Positions 43,044 to 53,056 are shown, counted from the stretch's first letter. The stretch: DNA of 54,755 bases from Candidatus Thalassarchaeaceae archaeon (GCA_029940695.1 JAPYUP010000008.1:1-54755); one strand, 5' to 3'. A program made the numbers and translations. The notes: generated by a model not told the origin, from the letters alone.

Positions 43044-44513
43044 TCATCCTTTGATTACTGCGAATGGCCTCAGTCTAGCCACAGGGCGTGCCAGCCCTGC
43101 ATCACTAGTAAGTCCGATGACCTCGTCCACGTCCTTGTAGGCCTCAGGTGCCTCCTCTGCGAGCATCCTTGGGGTCTTGGCACGGACGTGGATCCCCTCG
43201 CCCTCAAGTCTCTCGACGAGTGACTGCGCATCGACGGCCTTGCGAGCTGCGGTTCGTGACATTCGCCTACCTGCTCCGTGGCATGAGGAGGCGAATGCGT
43301 CGTTACTCCCCTTCTTGGGACCCGCGAGGACCCACGAGGCAGTGCCCATGTCACCAGGAACTAGGACAGGCTGACCGACTCCAGAGAAACGGGATGCCAA
43401 CTCGGGATGGTCCCCACCGAGAGCCCGCGTCGCCCCCTTCCTGTGTACACAGCACTTGCATGTAGAGCCGTGGACACTGTGCTCCTCGACTTTGGCTATG
43501 TTGTGACAGACGTCGTAAATGACTTCCAGATCTCCATCTGCGCCAACGACATCACTCAGGGTCTCACGCAACCTTTGGGTGAGTGCCGAGCGATTCGCGA
43601 AGGCGAAGTTTCCCGCTGCTCGCATCGCATCTAGGTACGATTCCCCCTCCCTGCTGTGTATGGGTGCCGATGCGAGTTGCCTGTCAGCGGTTTGGAAGCC
43701 CCATTCCTCGCAGAGCCAACCATTGTCCGAGCGCTCGTATCTCGACTCTATGGTCGAAACGTGCTCCGAGCAGACTTGGTGGCCGAGCCCCCTCGAGCCA
43801 GTGTGTATCATCGCTGTGACCTGACCCTCCCTCAGTCCGAAGGCCGAGGCGGCATCCGTGTCTACCACCCTGTCAACTACTTGGAGTTCAAGGAAGTGGT
43901 TCCCAGACCCTAGTGTCCCCAGTGCGGTTGAACCACGCTTCTCGGCGCGCTCCCCTACCTCGTGATTCTTGCTGTCGAGCCTGCCGTTTGATTCGATGGC
44001 CGAGAGGTCCCTCGCTTCGCCCCATCCCAGTTCTACTGCGGCTTTGGCACCCTCAGAGAGAATCGACTCCATGTTGGTGGAGTTCAAGTGAACTCCACCC
44101 TTGCGTGTGGCGCCAGCTGGAATGCTGCGTGCTAGGGAAGATGCGAGGCTTCTCCCATCTATTTCTGATGCCTCGATGTCAACAGCACAAAGACGTACCC
44201 CGCAGTTGATGTCGAAACCCACACCACCCGGAGAGATTGCCCCACCCTGATCGCCTTGTTCAATACCCGTGGCCACGACCCCTCCGATCGGGAAGCCGTA
44301 TCCAAAGTGCCAATCAGCCATGGCCCAGGCCTCGCCTACGATGCCCGGAATGGAAGCCGTGTTGACGAGTTGATTCGGTGAGCGATCATCGGAATGTCTG
44401 GCCAAGTGCTGCTCATCAGCTATCAGGATGGCATCAGTCAGCATTGAGCCATGCCGCTTAATGCGCATGCGAGCCGGACCTGCCGACTCGAGGTAGTCCC
44501 TCCATTCAGCCAT
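43044..44513 (-). CDS. rtcB: RNA-splicing ligase RtcB (tRNA ligase)
   Basis: Joins RNA 2',3'-cyclic phosphate ends to 5'-OH ends using GTP; in archaea it seals spliced tRNA exons. 489 residues, normal length, with no intein. GGVGFDINCGVRL holds the metal cysteine, GTLGSGNHFLELQ a metal histidine, and SCHGAGRRMSR the histidine that accepts GMP (about H412). Its activator archease is encoded about 9 kb away at 53094. It is divergent from alaS across about 100 bases. Confidence 0.96.
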   Translation of the reverse strand: MAEWRDYLESAGPARMRIKRHGSMLTDAILIADEQHLARHSDDRSPNQLVNTASIPGIVGEAWAMADWHFGYGFPIGGVVATGIEQGDQGGAISPGGVGFDINCGVRLCAVDIEASEIDGRSLASSLARSIPAGATRKGGVHLNSTNMESILSEGAKAAVELGWGEARDLSAIESNGRLDSKNHEVGERAEKRGSTALGTLGSGNHFLELQVVDRVVDTDAASAFGLREGQVTAMIHTGSRGLGHQVCSEHVSTIESRYERSDNGWLCEEWGFQTADRQLASAPIHSREGESYLDAMRAAGNFAFANRSALTQRLRETLSDVVGADGDLEVIYDVCHNIAKVEEHSVHGSTCKCCVHRKGATRALGGDHPELASRFSGVGQPVLVPGDMGTASWVLAGPKKGSNDAFASSCHGAGRRMSRTAARKAVDAQSLVERLEGEGIHVRAKTPRMLAEEAPEAYKDVDEVIGLTSDAGLARPVARLRPFAVIKG

Positions 44514-44580
44514 CTCAACTTCAATGGCCGACCTTCTCCTTTCAACGCACCGGGCCGCTTTCGTGCATTGACTTCAAGAC

Positions 44581-44590
44581 CGGTCGACCG
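44581..44590. promoter_or_regulatory. Perfect 10-base palindrome before alaS
   Basis: CGGTCGACCG in the rtcB/alaS divergent gap, 26 bases upstream of the alaS GTG. It is a possible operator; no regulator is known. Confidence 0.25.
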
Positions 44591-44616
44591 ATGCCGGGGG
44601 TGCAGAGGTCGTTTAC

Positions 44617-47493
44617 GTGACATTCGGCGAGATTCACATCCCCTTCTGGGGGGAGTCGGGACATGTTTGCAAGACCTGCCAGGTAACCGGGGCCCGCTTC
44701 TGGACTAGAGACGAGAATCGCTCGACGTGCGGTGACTCTACCGAGGACCCCTACACCTTCATCGGCAACCCAGTAATCGAGGGTTTCCCAATGCTGGGAA
44801 AGGCCCTAAAGGATGCCATGAGGGAAGCCTTCCTCAACTTCTTCGATAAGCACGGACACACTCGGGTGGAGCCTTACCCAATCGTTGCCAGATGGCGCGA
44901 CGATATCCACCTGACCATCGCCAGTATAGCCAACTTCCAGCCCCACGTCACCAGCGGTCAAGTGCCCCCGCCGGCAAATCCCTTGGGAATCAGCCAGCCG
45001 TGCATCAGGCTAACTGACGTAGCCGCAGTGGGTCGTTCAGGCCGGCATCTCTCGACATTCGAGATGATGGCGCACCACGCTTTCAACAGGCCAAAGGAAG
45101 ATGATGTCGTCTACTGGATCGACCAGTGCGTGCGTTATTGCGATGAGATGCTCGTCGAATCGTTCGGAATCAATCCAGCGGATCTCACTTACGTCGAGAA
45201 CCCATGGTCCGGAGGTGGCAACGCCGGACCGGCTCTGGAGGTGATTGTCGGTGGACTCGAGCTCGCCACGCTTGTCTTCATGAACCTCGAGGAATCCGAG
45301 GACGGAGACATAGAGATCAAGGGCCTGAGGTACAAGGAGATGGACCTGCAGGTCATAGACACGGGCTATGGTCTTGAGAGGTTCTGCTGGGCCGCTGCTG
45401 GCACCCCTACCATCTACGAGGCCATCTACCCAGAGTCAGTGGCCTGGCTCAAGGAGATTAGCGGCCTTGACTCGATGGACTCCTCATTGGGTGCCGATGT
45501 AGACATCGACTCTCTGCTCGGCGAACTTTCTAGGCTAGCTGGGATACTCAATATAGATGTTGGAACCGATGCCGGTGCCCTATACGAAGAACTGATATTG
45601 CGACTCTCAAAGAACGGCATAGATCTCTCTGCCGATGAGTTGAAACGAGTCACAGAACCACTCTCCTCGATTTATGCAATCCCCGATCACATGCATGCAC
45701 TTTGCAACATGCTTGGAGATGGATTGGTGCCCAGCAACTCAAAGGCCGGCTATCTCGCACGGATGCTCGCCCGTCGCGTCTGTCGGATGAAGGACAGCAT
45801 TGAGGCTCCAGTCAGCCTCGCCGAGTTGGGCTCACGCCACATCGACGCACATCTCGACATGAGCTCGTTCACGCAGACCCGCGAGGGAGTGCTCAAGATA
45901 TTGGAACTCGAGGAGGTGCGATATTACGAAATGCTGAGGAAGGGCGAGGCGGCTGTACGCACTGCCCTGCAATCTCTTCCAAAGGATGCTTCTGAGGTTC
46001 CCGATGAAACTCTGTTTCGCCTCGCCGAAGAGAGGGGCCTCAATCCCGACATGGTAGTATCGATAGCGCGCAGTCTCGGCTGGGAGGGCCTGTCAGTCCG
46101 TGTTGGGCTAGCAGCCGATATGGCCGCCCGCAATGCGCGGCTGACAAAGGCGGCGGCTAGGGAGACAACCAAGGAGAGCGTGGTCGACCTCACAGCGCTG
46201 CCTGTGACTTTGCCTGACTACTACGCCGATACCAGCGCCACCGAGTTCACTGCCGAGGTGCTGCATTGCGCCCCACTTTCAAACGATGCCGTCGAATATC
46301 TTAACCTCTCAAGTGAGGTACTTGGACCCCCTACGCACGCCGTGATTCTCAATCGGACCCTGTTCTATCCCGAGGGTGGCGGACAGCTCGGCGACCAAGG
46401 CAGGCTGACTCAGAACGGCTTGGTCGCAGTTGTGGTAGACACGCGAGTCGAAAACGGAGTAATCCTTCATCTCACTCAGTCTCCCTTGGAGGATGGCCCA
46501 GCCAGTGGAGCCGTGGATTGGGAACGCCGTAAGCAACTGATGGACCACCATACTGCTATCCATGTTGTCGGCGGCTCTGCTAGGGAAGTGCTAGGCCCTC
46601 ACGTTTGGCAGGCCGGCTCCAACAAGGGCGCTCGCTACGCTAGACTGGATATCACTCACCACTCAAGGCTCACGAGGGAGGAACTCGACACAATAGAAGA
46701 CAGGGCCAACGAAATCATCGAGTCTAACCCCACAATAGAGAAGCTGGCCATGGACAGAGCCGAAGCCGACTCGACGTTCGGTTTCACAATCTATCAGGGC
46801 GGCCCCCCCAAGCACAGCCAGATCAGAATCATCAAGATTGGTGACTATGATACCCAAGCCTGCGGGGGAACGCACCACGACGAGGCCGGCTCTGTTGGTG
46901 AGTTGCATATAGTAAAGTCGAGGCAAGTCCAAGACGGAGTGGAGCGTCTGCAAGTCGTGGCAGGTGAGACCGCACGCGAGCACGCCCGGCGGCAGGAGCG
47001 CCTACTCAACGACGCCTCGGCGATTCTAGGGGTGCCTTCTGACGATCTGCCGCGCACCGTCTCGCGCTTCTTCGATGAGTGGAAGTCGCAGCAGAAGAGA
47101 ATCGAGACACTTGAGGCCGAGATCGTAAGATTGCGAACCAGTGGTGGTGGAGATTCAGCGGACGAGAAGGACGGAGTCAGGTACGTAGTCATGGAATCGG
47201 GCGGAGACGCAAAACAGATGATGGCGATGCTTGGGGAGCTTACACGGGACTCATCCACGCCGACACTCGCAGTCCTTGGAAGCCGTGACGGTGGCGGAAC
47301 TCTACTCATCGCTTCCACTGAGGGCAGCATCGCAGCAGAGCGACACAACGCCGTGGAAATCCTCGACTCAATAGTGAGTCACATCGGGGGAGGAGGGGGG
47401 GGAGGGAGGCCCACCTTCGCACAGGGCGGCGGCTCTAACCCCGACGGTGTTCCCGCTGCTCTCGACGCAGCGCGCTTGTTGCTAGGAATCTGA
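44617..47493 (+). CDS. alaS: Alanyl-tRNA synthetase, archaeal type
   Basis: 958 residues from GTG 44617, preceded by a GAGG site. The N-terminal extension (GEIHIPFWGESGHVCKTCQVTGARFWTRDE) with two CxxC-like pairs is archaeal-specific. The catalytic core includes FLNFFDKHGHTRVEPYPIVARWRDDIHLTIASI and the LSTFEMMAHHAFN region. The editing domain has DHHTAIHVVGG (HxxxH metal site) and TQACGGTHHDEAG. The C-terminal DHHA1-like domain ends with SHIGGGGGGGRPTFAQGGG. It leads a run of same-strand genes up to archease. Confidence 0.97.
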   Translation: MTFGEIHIPFWGESGHVCKTCQVTGARFWTRDENRSTCGDSTEDPYTFIGNPVIEGFPMLGKALKDAMREAFLNFFDKHGHTRVEPYPIVARWRDDIHLTIASIANFQPHVTSGQVPPPANPLGISQPCIRLTDVAAVGRSGRHLSTFEMMAHHAFNRPKEDDVVYWIDQCVRYCDEMLVESFGINPADLTYVENPWSGGGNAGPALEVIVGGLELATLVFMNLEESEDGDIEIKGLRYKEMDLQVIDTGYGLERFCWAAAGTPTIYEAIYPESVAWLKEISGLDSMDSSLGADVDIDSLLGELSRLAGILNIDVGTDAGALYEELILRLSKNGIDLSADELKRVTEPLSSIYAIPDHMHALCNMLGDGLVPSNSKAGYLARMLARRVCRMKDSIEAPVSLAELGSRHIDAHLDMSSFTQTREGVLKILELEEVRYYEMLRKGEAAVRTALQSLPKDASEVPDETLFRLAEERGLNPDMVVSIARSLGWEGLSVRVGLAADMAARNARLTKAAARETTKESVVDLTALPVTLPDYYADTSATEFTAEVLHCAPLSNDAVEYLNLSSEVLGPPTHAVILNRTLFYPEGGGQLGDQGRLTQNGLVAVVVDTRVENGVILHLTQSPLEDGPASGAVDWERRKQLMDHHTAIHVVGGSAREVLGPHVWQAGSNKGARYARLDITHHSRLTREELDTIEDRANEIIESNPTIEKLAMDRAEADSTFGFTIYQGGPPKHSQIRIIKIGDYDTQACGGTHHDEAGSVGELHIVKSRQVQDGVERLQVVAGETAREHARRQERLLNDASAILGVPSDDLPRTVSRFFDEWKSQQKRIETLEAEIVRLRTSGGGDSADEKDGVRYVVMESGGDAKQMMAMLGELTRDSSTPTLAVLGSRDGGGTLLIASTEGSIAAERHNAVEILDSIVSHIGGGGGGGRPTFAQGGGSNPDGVPAALDAARLLLGI

Positions 47494-47542
47494 GCAATCT
47501 GCAATCCGTCGATTTGATGGCCGAACCTCATCACGCCCGTGC

Positions 47543-48745
47543 GTGGTCGAACGGATTGATGTCGCGGCTCGCGCAGCTGCAATAGAGTACGCCATCCGCG
47601 ACGTCGTGATTCCAGCAGTCGAGCTCGAGGCGCAGGGCCACGAAATAATCCGACTCAATATCGGTGATCCTCTGGCCTATGATGGTCTGCCTACTCCAGA
47701 CCACATGGTCGCCGCCTTCAAGGCTGCACTGGATCGGCAGGACAACGGCTACAGCCCTTCTTATGGAATATCTGAGCTACGTGATGCCATTGCCTCCAGC
47801 GAGCGCACGAAAGGATGGGACTGTTCTGCTGACGACGTCTATGTGACACATGGGGTGACCGAAGCTCTGCAGGTCATCTTCGCCGCCTTTTTGGAGGAGG
47901 GCGACACAGTCCTCGCACCCGGACCGCACTATCCTCCTTACATGTCCTATCCGCAGATGTTCGGGGGCACCACGGTTGAATACCGACTGAACCCGGACGA
48001 CGGCTGGCGTATCGACCTCGACGACATCCACTCAAAGATGGACGACAGCGTCCGCCTACTGGTCCTGATTAACCCCAACAACCCGACCGGCAATGTCGCC
48101 ACTCCAGGGGAGGTCGAATCACTCATCGACATTGCGGGCCAATGGCCAAAGTGCACTATCATCGCAGACGAGATTTACGACGGACTGGACTTTACTGGCC
48201 ATCAGTGCTCGGTCGCTTCACGCTCGGAGGAAGTGCCGGTAATTGCACTCAACGGGGTCTCCAAGGTCTACTTCGCACCTGGTTGGAGGGTCGGCTATAT
48301 GGCTTGGCACGACCCCCAAGGAAGACTGGAAATCGTTCGCGATGGTGTTGAGCGACTACTACGCAGCCGACTCTGTGCTTCCACGCCAGCACAGTACGGA
48401 TTCCTTGCCGGCTTGACCGACGATACGGGCTGGCTGGAAACACATCGTTCCAGAATCACTGAAAGGATGGACTACTGCTTGAGGAGAATCGAGGACATAG
48501 ACGGACTGGAGTGCGAGGCCGCGGGTGGGGCGTTCTACCTCTTCGTGAAAATCTCTGACCCAGAATTGGCTACAGACGACAAGCGCTTCGTGCTAGACCT
48601 GCTGCACCAGTACCACGTACTGCTCGTCCACGGCTCGGGCTTCTCACCGGAGTTCGGACATGGCCACTTCAGGATGGTTTGCCTGCCGCCTGTCGAGGTC
48701 CTCGCCGAGGCCTTCGACCGCATCGAGTCCTTCCTGCGGGGCTGA
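47543..48745 (+). CDS. Class I PLP aminotransferase (alanine/aspartate aminotransferase-like)
   Basis: 400 residues from GTG 47543. LNIGDPLAYDG at the start, VTHGVTEALQVIFAA for the PLP-phosphate loop, INPNNPTGN, IIADEIYDGLDF, and NGVSKVYFAPGWRVGY with the PLP lysine at about residue 241. It is closest in pattern to AlaA-type alanine transaminases of archaea. It follows alaS by about 50 bases, a possible alanine-related pairing, though it may simply share the transcript. Confidence 0.9.
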   Translation: MVERIDVAARAAAIEYAIRDVVIPAVELEAQGHEIIRLNIGDPLAYDGLPTPDHMVAAFKAALDRQDNGYSPSYGISELRDAIASSERTKGWDCSADDVYVTHGVTEALQVIFAAFLEEGDTVLAPGPHYPPYMSYPQMFGGTTVEYRLNPDDGWRIDLDDIHSKMDDSVRLLVLINPNNPTGNVATPGEVESLIDIAGQWPKCTIIADEIYDGLDFTGHQCSVASRSEEVPVIALNGVSKVYFAPGWRVGYMAWHDPQGRLEIVRDGVERLLRSRLCASTPAQYGFLAGLTDDTGWLETHRSRITERMDYCLRRIEDIDGLECEAAGGAFYLFVKISDPELATDDKRFVLDLLHQYHVLLVHGSGFSPEFGHGHFRMVCLPPVEVLAEAFDRIESFLRG

Positions 48746-48747
48746 GC

Positions 48748-49902
48748 ATGGGTCTGTTAGATTCTCTCGGGAACTTCTTCCTCAAGCACTTCTACGGAGA
48801 TTCGCTATCTCCTGAACACCAAGTGAAACTCAGATGGGTACCAATTGATGACGGTACCTACAGCGACATGGCTCGAGACTACGATCCATACAAGATTGCT
48901 TGGCGGGTCGGCGTGGGCTGGTTCGAATCATGGTTCCAGGGCCTCGAACAAAGGACTGGACAGAGTCTCGGCCGTCGCCTAGCACACGCTGCTGTCGAGT
49001 ACGAGGAACACATGATGAGTTTCGGGGGTTTCGTTGCTCCGTCTGGTCGCAAACCATCCTCTTGGTTTGACACCATCCAAGATTGGCATTCCAGGGGCCT
49101 CGGCAGCTTCGATCTCATAGATGACGACGAGAAGACGAGGATTCTAGTCGAACGTCCCGCCTCGGGCCCAATCTGCTCGGGGCTTGTCGCCGCAGCGTGG
49201 GAGAGGGCTACGGGCAAGAGGCATCGTTTCCTGTGGTCGGAGAGTGCGGGAGAGGGCTTGGTAATCACACTCACTCAGGACGACTCTCAAGTCCCCGAAC
49301 CAAAGCCCCGCAGACCGACTTGGGGGGATCAGGAGATTGGTGCGGATCTCGATAATGAGTTGGCTGAGGAGTTGTGGGTTGATCTGCGAATTAATTCCCC
49401 TGGGGATTGGTCGATAATGAACGAGCGTAGGATGTTCCTGCACCGCGACCTCATCTTGAGATTCGAGGACTACTGCCTCCCTCATCTCGACAGAATTCAT
49501 GAGGGAAGGAACGAGGACTACCGATGGGAAGGACTCGAAGACAAGCGCGCCATTTGGTGGACAGCGGCTGCAGACACTGCTCGTGAACTCTTCATCAGTT
49601 CGGGACATCATGTCCTCGTCGCACAGCCGGATGACTGGATTAGTATTGGTCGCAGACACCTCTCGACGCACGGTCTTGGATCGGTCGTGCAGTCCCGTGA
49701 GACAGATAACAATGGGGGTGTTTCTCTCGACCTTGGGTCATCCTACCACCCTGCATTGGCTTCCGGGGTGCTTCTCGGATGTTGGGAACGTGCCCACGGA
49801 CGCGAGGGGAGGATTTCCAGCGTAATTTCGGATTCTAGTACTGTGATTGAGCTTTGTCCAGCACACGATATCGCCGACACCGCATACGGACGAGCGCCAT
49901 GA
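48748..49902 (+). CDS. Tandem-duplicated domain protein, unknown function
   Basis: 384 residues from ATG 48748, two bases after the aminotransferase stop and so co-translated with it. The protein is an internal duplication: 'RGLGS...ASGPICSGLVAAAWERATGKRHRFLWSE' at ~110-160 matches 'HGLGS...HPALASGVLLGCWERAHGREGRISSVIS' at ~320-370, with spaced aromatic-rich segments before each. The fold recalls the V4R/heme-NO-binding-like small-molecule domains, but I cannot assign it. It is soluble, with no signal. Confidence 0.65.
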   Translation: MGLLDSLGNFFLKHFYGDSLSPEHQVKLRWVPIDDGTYSDMARDYDPYKIAWRVGVGWFESWFQGLEQRTGQSLGRRLAHAAVEYEEHMMSFGGFVAPSGRKPSSWFDTIQDWHSRGLGSFDLIDDDEKTRILVERPASGPICSGLVAAAWERATGKRHRFLWSESAGEGLVITLTQDDSQVPEPKPRRPTWGDQEIGADLDNELAEELWVDLRINSPGDWSIMNERRMFLHRDLILRFEDYCLPHLDRIHEGRNEDYRWEGLEDKRAIWWTAAADTARELFISSGHHVLVAQPDDWISIGRRHLSTHGLGSVVQSRETDNNGGVSLDLGSSYHPALASGVLLGCWERAHGREGRISSVISDSSTVIELCPAHDIADTAYGRAP

Positions 49903-49903
49903 A

Positions 49904-49912
49904 TCATTATAG
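49904..49912 (+). promoter_or_regulatory. Candidate TATA box for the calcium-repeat protein
   Basis: TCATTATAG lies about 50 bases upstream of ATG 49961 and would place transcription start inside or just before the hairpin at 49934-49950. Confidence 0.4.
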
Positions 49913-49933
49913 CCGAACTCAAATTCCATAGCA

Positions 49934-49950
49934 CGCCCTCTAAGAGGGCG
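49934..49950 (+). repeat. Perfect 7-base-pair hairpin in the leader of the calcium-repeat gene
   Basis: CGCCCTC-TAA-GAGGGCG, a perfect stem with a 3-base loop, ends 10 bases before ATG 49961. It may be an operator or a leader hairpin that controls initiation. Confidence 0.5.
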
Positions 49951-49960
49951 GAGCGTTTAG

Positions 49961-52900
49961 ATGGCATTGAGTCACAATCAGTATGCCGTTGTCGCAATTG
50001 TCGCGACGCTCTGTCTTGCGGGCCTCTACACCGTAGTTGGTGCTGGCCTCTCCAGTACTGATTCTGGAGGATTCGAGTCGGCGATAGGGGACATTGACCC
50101 TTCCTCGGACGGCGTTCCCAAGGAGTGTCCGCCCGACGTCCCCACAATCGGCTGCGATTGGGACGGCGACGGCATTTCAGATAGAATGGAGAGCACACTA
50201 TACGGCACTAACTGGAAGGAATATGACACCGATGGCGATGGCCTCTCTGATGGTTGGGAGATAGAGAACGGCCTTGACCCACTGGACACGGGCGAGCCCT
50301 GTATCTCCCTCGGAGTCGGCCTTACTGAGATTGAGTGCAACCCTATCCAGATTAACAACGTCGACACGGAGCAGGAGACCGGCGAGCAGAACGAAACATT
50401 CCCCAATCCTGACAACGGTCCGTTGGGTGACCCAGATAGGGACGGCCTGACTAACATCGACGAGGCGGAGCTCGGTACCAACCCCCGGCTCAGGGACACC
50501 GACGGCGACGGCCTCAATGACCGCTGGGAGTCCAGATACACCCACGAGGTCACCACACCCTCAGGCGTAGTCACTCTCCTCGACCCACTGGACGGCAACT
50601 GGAACTGCCCCCTCCTCACGCCAGAGAAGTCAGCCGAGATTGAGCAGGACATAGGAAAGAGCATGTGGGATGAGCTCGGTACACAGTTCGGACATTCTTG
50701 CGACTCCATCCTAGATCTCGAGCAGCCCGAGCCTGACACCCTGAGGAACTTCATCGAGGAGCGCTATGACACTAACCCGCTCGCCGAGGACAGCGACAAT
50801 GACCTTATTGCCGACCGCTACGAGATTGCCTACGGCCTCGTCGATCTAGGAACCCACTGCGGCGTCCCTGTTTTCGGAACCCTCACAATAATGGCCCCAT
50901 ACACAAGCCTGATGTCAGGCCCAGGGGACCTCACATGGTTCGGGCAGGATATGGACAACGACGGGCGACTCAATGGACCGGGAGATTGGGACACCGATGG
51001 CGACGGGATGCCCGACGGCTTCGAGTACTGCTACAACTCCCTGCTGAACCCCGCTAACTCTACGGATGCATACGGTGACAACGACGACGATGGACTCAGC
51101 AACGTTGAGGAATTCGAGGTCTCCTATTTCTGGGGGGCCTCCAACTTCACTAATCCTCTCGACTGGGACACTGACAACGACGGCATGCCCGACGGATGGG
51201 AGTACCAAAGTGGAATCCACCCCAATGATGGCAGCAACGCAGATGATGACCCGGATTTCGACGGCTACGACGCCGATGGGGATGGCGGGGTGAGGTACAA
51301 GGACATGATCGGAGTCACAACAATCCACACGATTAACGTCAAACCCGGTGATTACGTACAAGTCAATAGAACCATACTCTGGATTAGGACAGTAGTCGAT
51401 AGCAACTACGTCAACATCCCAGTCAAGACCGATACCGCCGGCTGGGTCTATCACATCAACGTGGAGGTTGGGGAAGAGGTCACTAGTCGTTTCCAGGATC
51501 TGGTCATAGTGGTTGAGCAGCACGAACGGTTCACCAACCTCGATGAATATAACGCTAGGGACAGGGATGGCGACGGTATCATCGACGGCCGGTCCACCGA
51601 CCCCCTCGTCGCCGACACGGATTCAGATGGGCTAATCGATGGAATAGAGGTGATTGGATGGAAGATCAGAATCGTCGACTTCGGTGTAAGGGAAGTCATC
51701 GTAAGGAGCGATCCGGGTGTCTTCGATACCGACAGGGACGGGCTTTCAGATTCGCAGGAGTACTACGAGACATTCACCAACGCCACCGACAAGGACACCG
51801 ACAACGACGGACTGGAGGATTACAGGGAGGCAGTTGACGGTCATCCATGGATCGACAACGGCACCACCGTCTACTACTTCACAAACGCCTCTGCCTTCGA
51901 CACTGACAACGATGGCCTCGAGGACGGCGAGGAAGTCGTCGATGGGGCTGACGCGTACGTCACCCATGGCAACAACCCTGACACCGATGGCGATGGCCTC
52001 AACGACGGCGGCGAGGTCCTCTACGTGCCTAGACCATGGCAGGGGGCTACTAACCCGCTCATCAACGACACCGATGGGGACGGGCAGCCTGACGGCTGGG
52101 AGATGCAAGTCATGTCGGTCCAGCAGAACACCAACAGCCACAGCCTATGGGTCATTACCACCAATTGGCTTCCTCTGGGCTGTGACTCGATGGTGGAGTG
52201 CGGGCTGGGGCCAGGGGGATGGATATGGACGAACTACGTCTCCGGCTTCTCCACCTCCGGTGACAGGAACGGCGACGGCGTACTGGATCCACAGTACTTC
52301 CTCCATGAGATGAACCTCTCTGGCTTCACTATCCCCGAGAGCGGGAGATGGGCCCTCAACCCATCTTTCGGCTCCCTGCCAGACTCGCTCTACGACATCG
52401 ACAACGATTCCCTCCAGAATTCTCTCGAGGCCCCCGACCGGTGGGATACCAATCCAGTCGACGACGACACCGACGGCGACCTATTGCCAGATGGATGGGA
52501 GGTTGAGTACTCGGAGGAGGCACTCAAGCTCGGCCTCGTCGACAACAACACTCTCGACGCGTTAGGGTCCAGAGGTCCGATGGACCCGAGGATGCCCGAC
52601 TCCGATCTCAATGGTGTCAAGGACGGCCATGAAGATCTCGACAGTGACGGACTCAACAGAACCGTGCTTCTGTACAGGTACTGCCCTGGTTGGGACAACC
52701 CACAGGACTTCGAGTGCCACATCAACCCAATTGGCTCTGGTGCGTCGTTCTACAACGACCTAGAGAACTATACCAATTTCGAGGAGTACCAGAATGGGAC
52801 CAACCCCATCATCAATGACACAGATGGAGACAAGTGGAAAGACGGCTCTGAGGTTTTTCACCAGGACCAGGACAGCGATGGCATGTGGTCAGGGTGGGAG

Positions 52901-53056
52901 TACTACTTCGACTTCGACCCGTTCGACGCATCTGACGCGTTAATCGACTCCGACGGTGACGGCTACGTCAACAAGTGCGAGAACAAGTGGAACACCAACC
53001 CGAAGGACCCAACCAGCTTCCCCTCTCAGGGGGAACTCTGCAACAACTTCGACTGA
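49961..53056 (+). CDS. Secreted thrombospondin type-3 calcium-repeat protein
   Basis: 1031 residues. A signal peptide or N-terminal anchor (about 9-30: YAVVAIVATLCLAGLYTVVGAG) precedes more than 20 calcium loops of the form DTDGDGLSDGWE, DTDNDGMPDGWE and DTDGDGLNDGGE, spread through the protein with short beta inserts, notably about 450-530 (TTIHTINVKPGDYVQV). There is no C-terminal membrane helix or sorting motif; it ends GELCNNFD. Such repeats fold only with calcium, consistent with seawater. The role is structural or adhesive; release or N-terminal anchoring is open. Archease follows 37 bases later. Confidence 0.8.
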   Translation: MALSHNQYAVVAIVATLCLAGLYTVVGAGLSSTDSGGFESAIGDIDPSSDGVPKECPPDVPTIGCDWDGDGISDRMESTLYGTNWKEYDTDGDGLSDGWEIENGLDPLDTGEPCISLGVGLTEIECNPIQINNVDTEQETGEQNETFPNPDNGPLGDPDRDGLTNIDEAELGTNPRLRDTDGDGLNDRWESRYTHEVTTPSGVVTLLDPLDGNWNCPLLTPEKSAEIEQDIGKSMWDELGTQFGHSCDSILDLEQPEPDTLRNFIEERYDTNPLAEDSDNDLIADRYEIAYGLVDLGTHCGVPVFGTLTIMAPYTSLMSGPGDLTWFGQDMDNDGRLNGPGDWDTDGDGMPDGFEYCYNSLLNPANSTDAYGDNDDDGLSNVEEFEVSYFWGASNFTNPLDWDTDNDGMPDGWEYQSGIHPNDGSNADDDPDFDGYDADGDGGVRYKDMIGVTTIHTINVKPGDYVQVNRTILWIRTVVDSNYVNIPVKTDTAGWVYHINVEVGEEVTSRFQDLVIVVEQHERFTNLDEYNARDRDGDGIIDGRSTDPLVADTDSDGLIDGIEVIGWKIRIVDFGVREVIVRSDPGVFDTDRDGLSDSQEYYETFTNATDKDTDNDGLEDYREAVDGHPWIDNGTTVYYFTNASAFDTDNDGLEDGEEVVDGADAYVTHGNNPDTDGDGLNDGGEVLYVPRPWQGATNPLINDTDGDGQPDGWEMQVMSVQQNTNSHSLWVITTNWLPLGCDSMVECGLGPGGWIWTNYVSGFSTSGDRNGDGVLDPQYFLHEMNLSGFTIPESGRWALNPSFGSLPDSLYDIDNDSLQNSLEAPDRWDTNPVDDDTDGDLLPDGWEVEYSEEALKLGLVDNNTLDALGSRGPMDPRMPDSDLNGVKDGHEDLDSDGLNRTVLLYRYCPGWDNPQDFECHINPIGSGASFYNDLENYTNFEEYQNGTNPIINDTDGDKWKDGSEVFHQDQDSDGMWSGWEYYFDFDPFDASDALIDSDGDGYVNKCENKWNTNPKDPTSFPSQGELCNNFD

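Noticed and set aside
47390-47410. G-rich run at the end of alaS
   Set aside because: It encodes the glycine-rich segment of the C-terminal domain common in AlaRS; not taken as a frameshift signal.
50026-50754. 242-codon minus-strand frame
   Set aside because: Mirror of the calcium-repeat protein; its Ser/Pro repeats come from the repeated Asp-Gly codons on the other strand.
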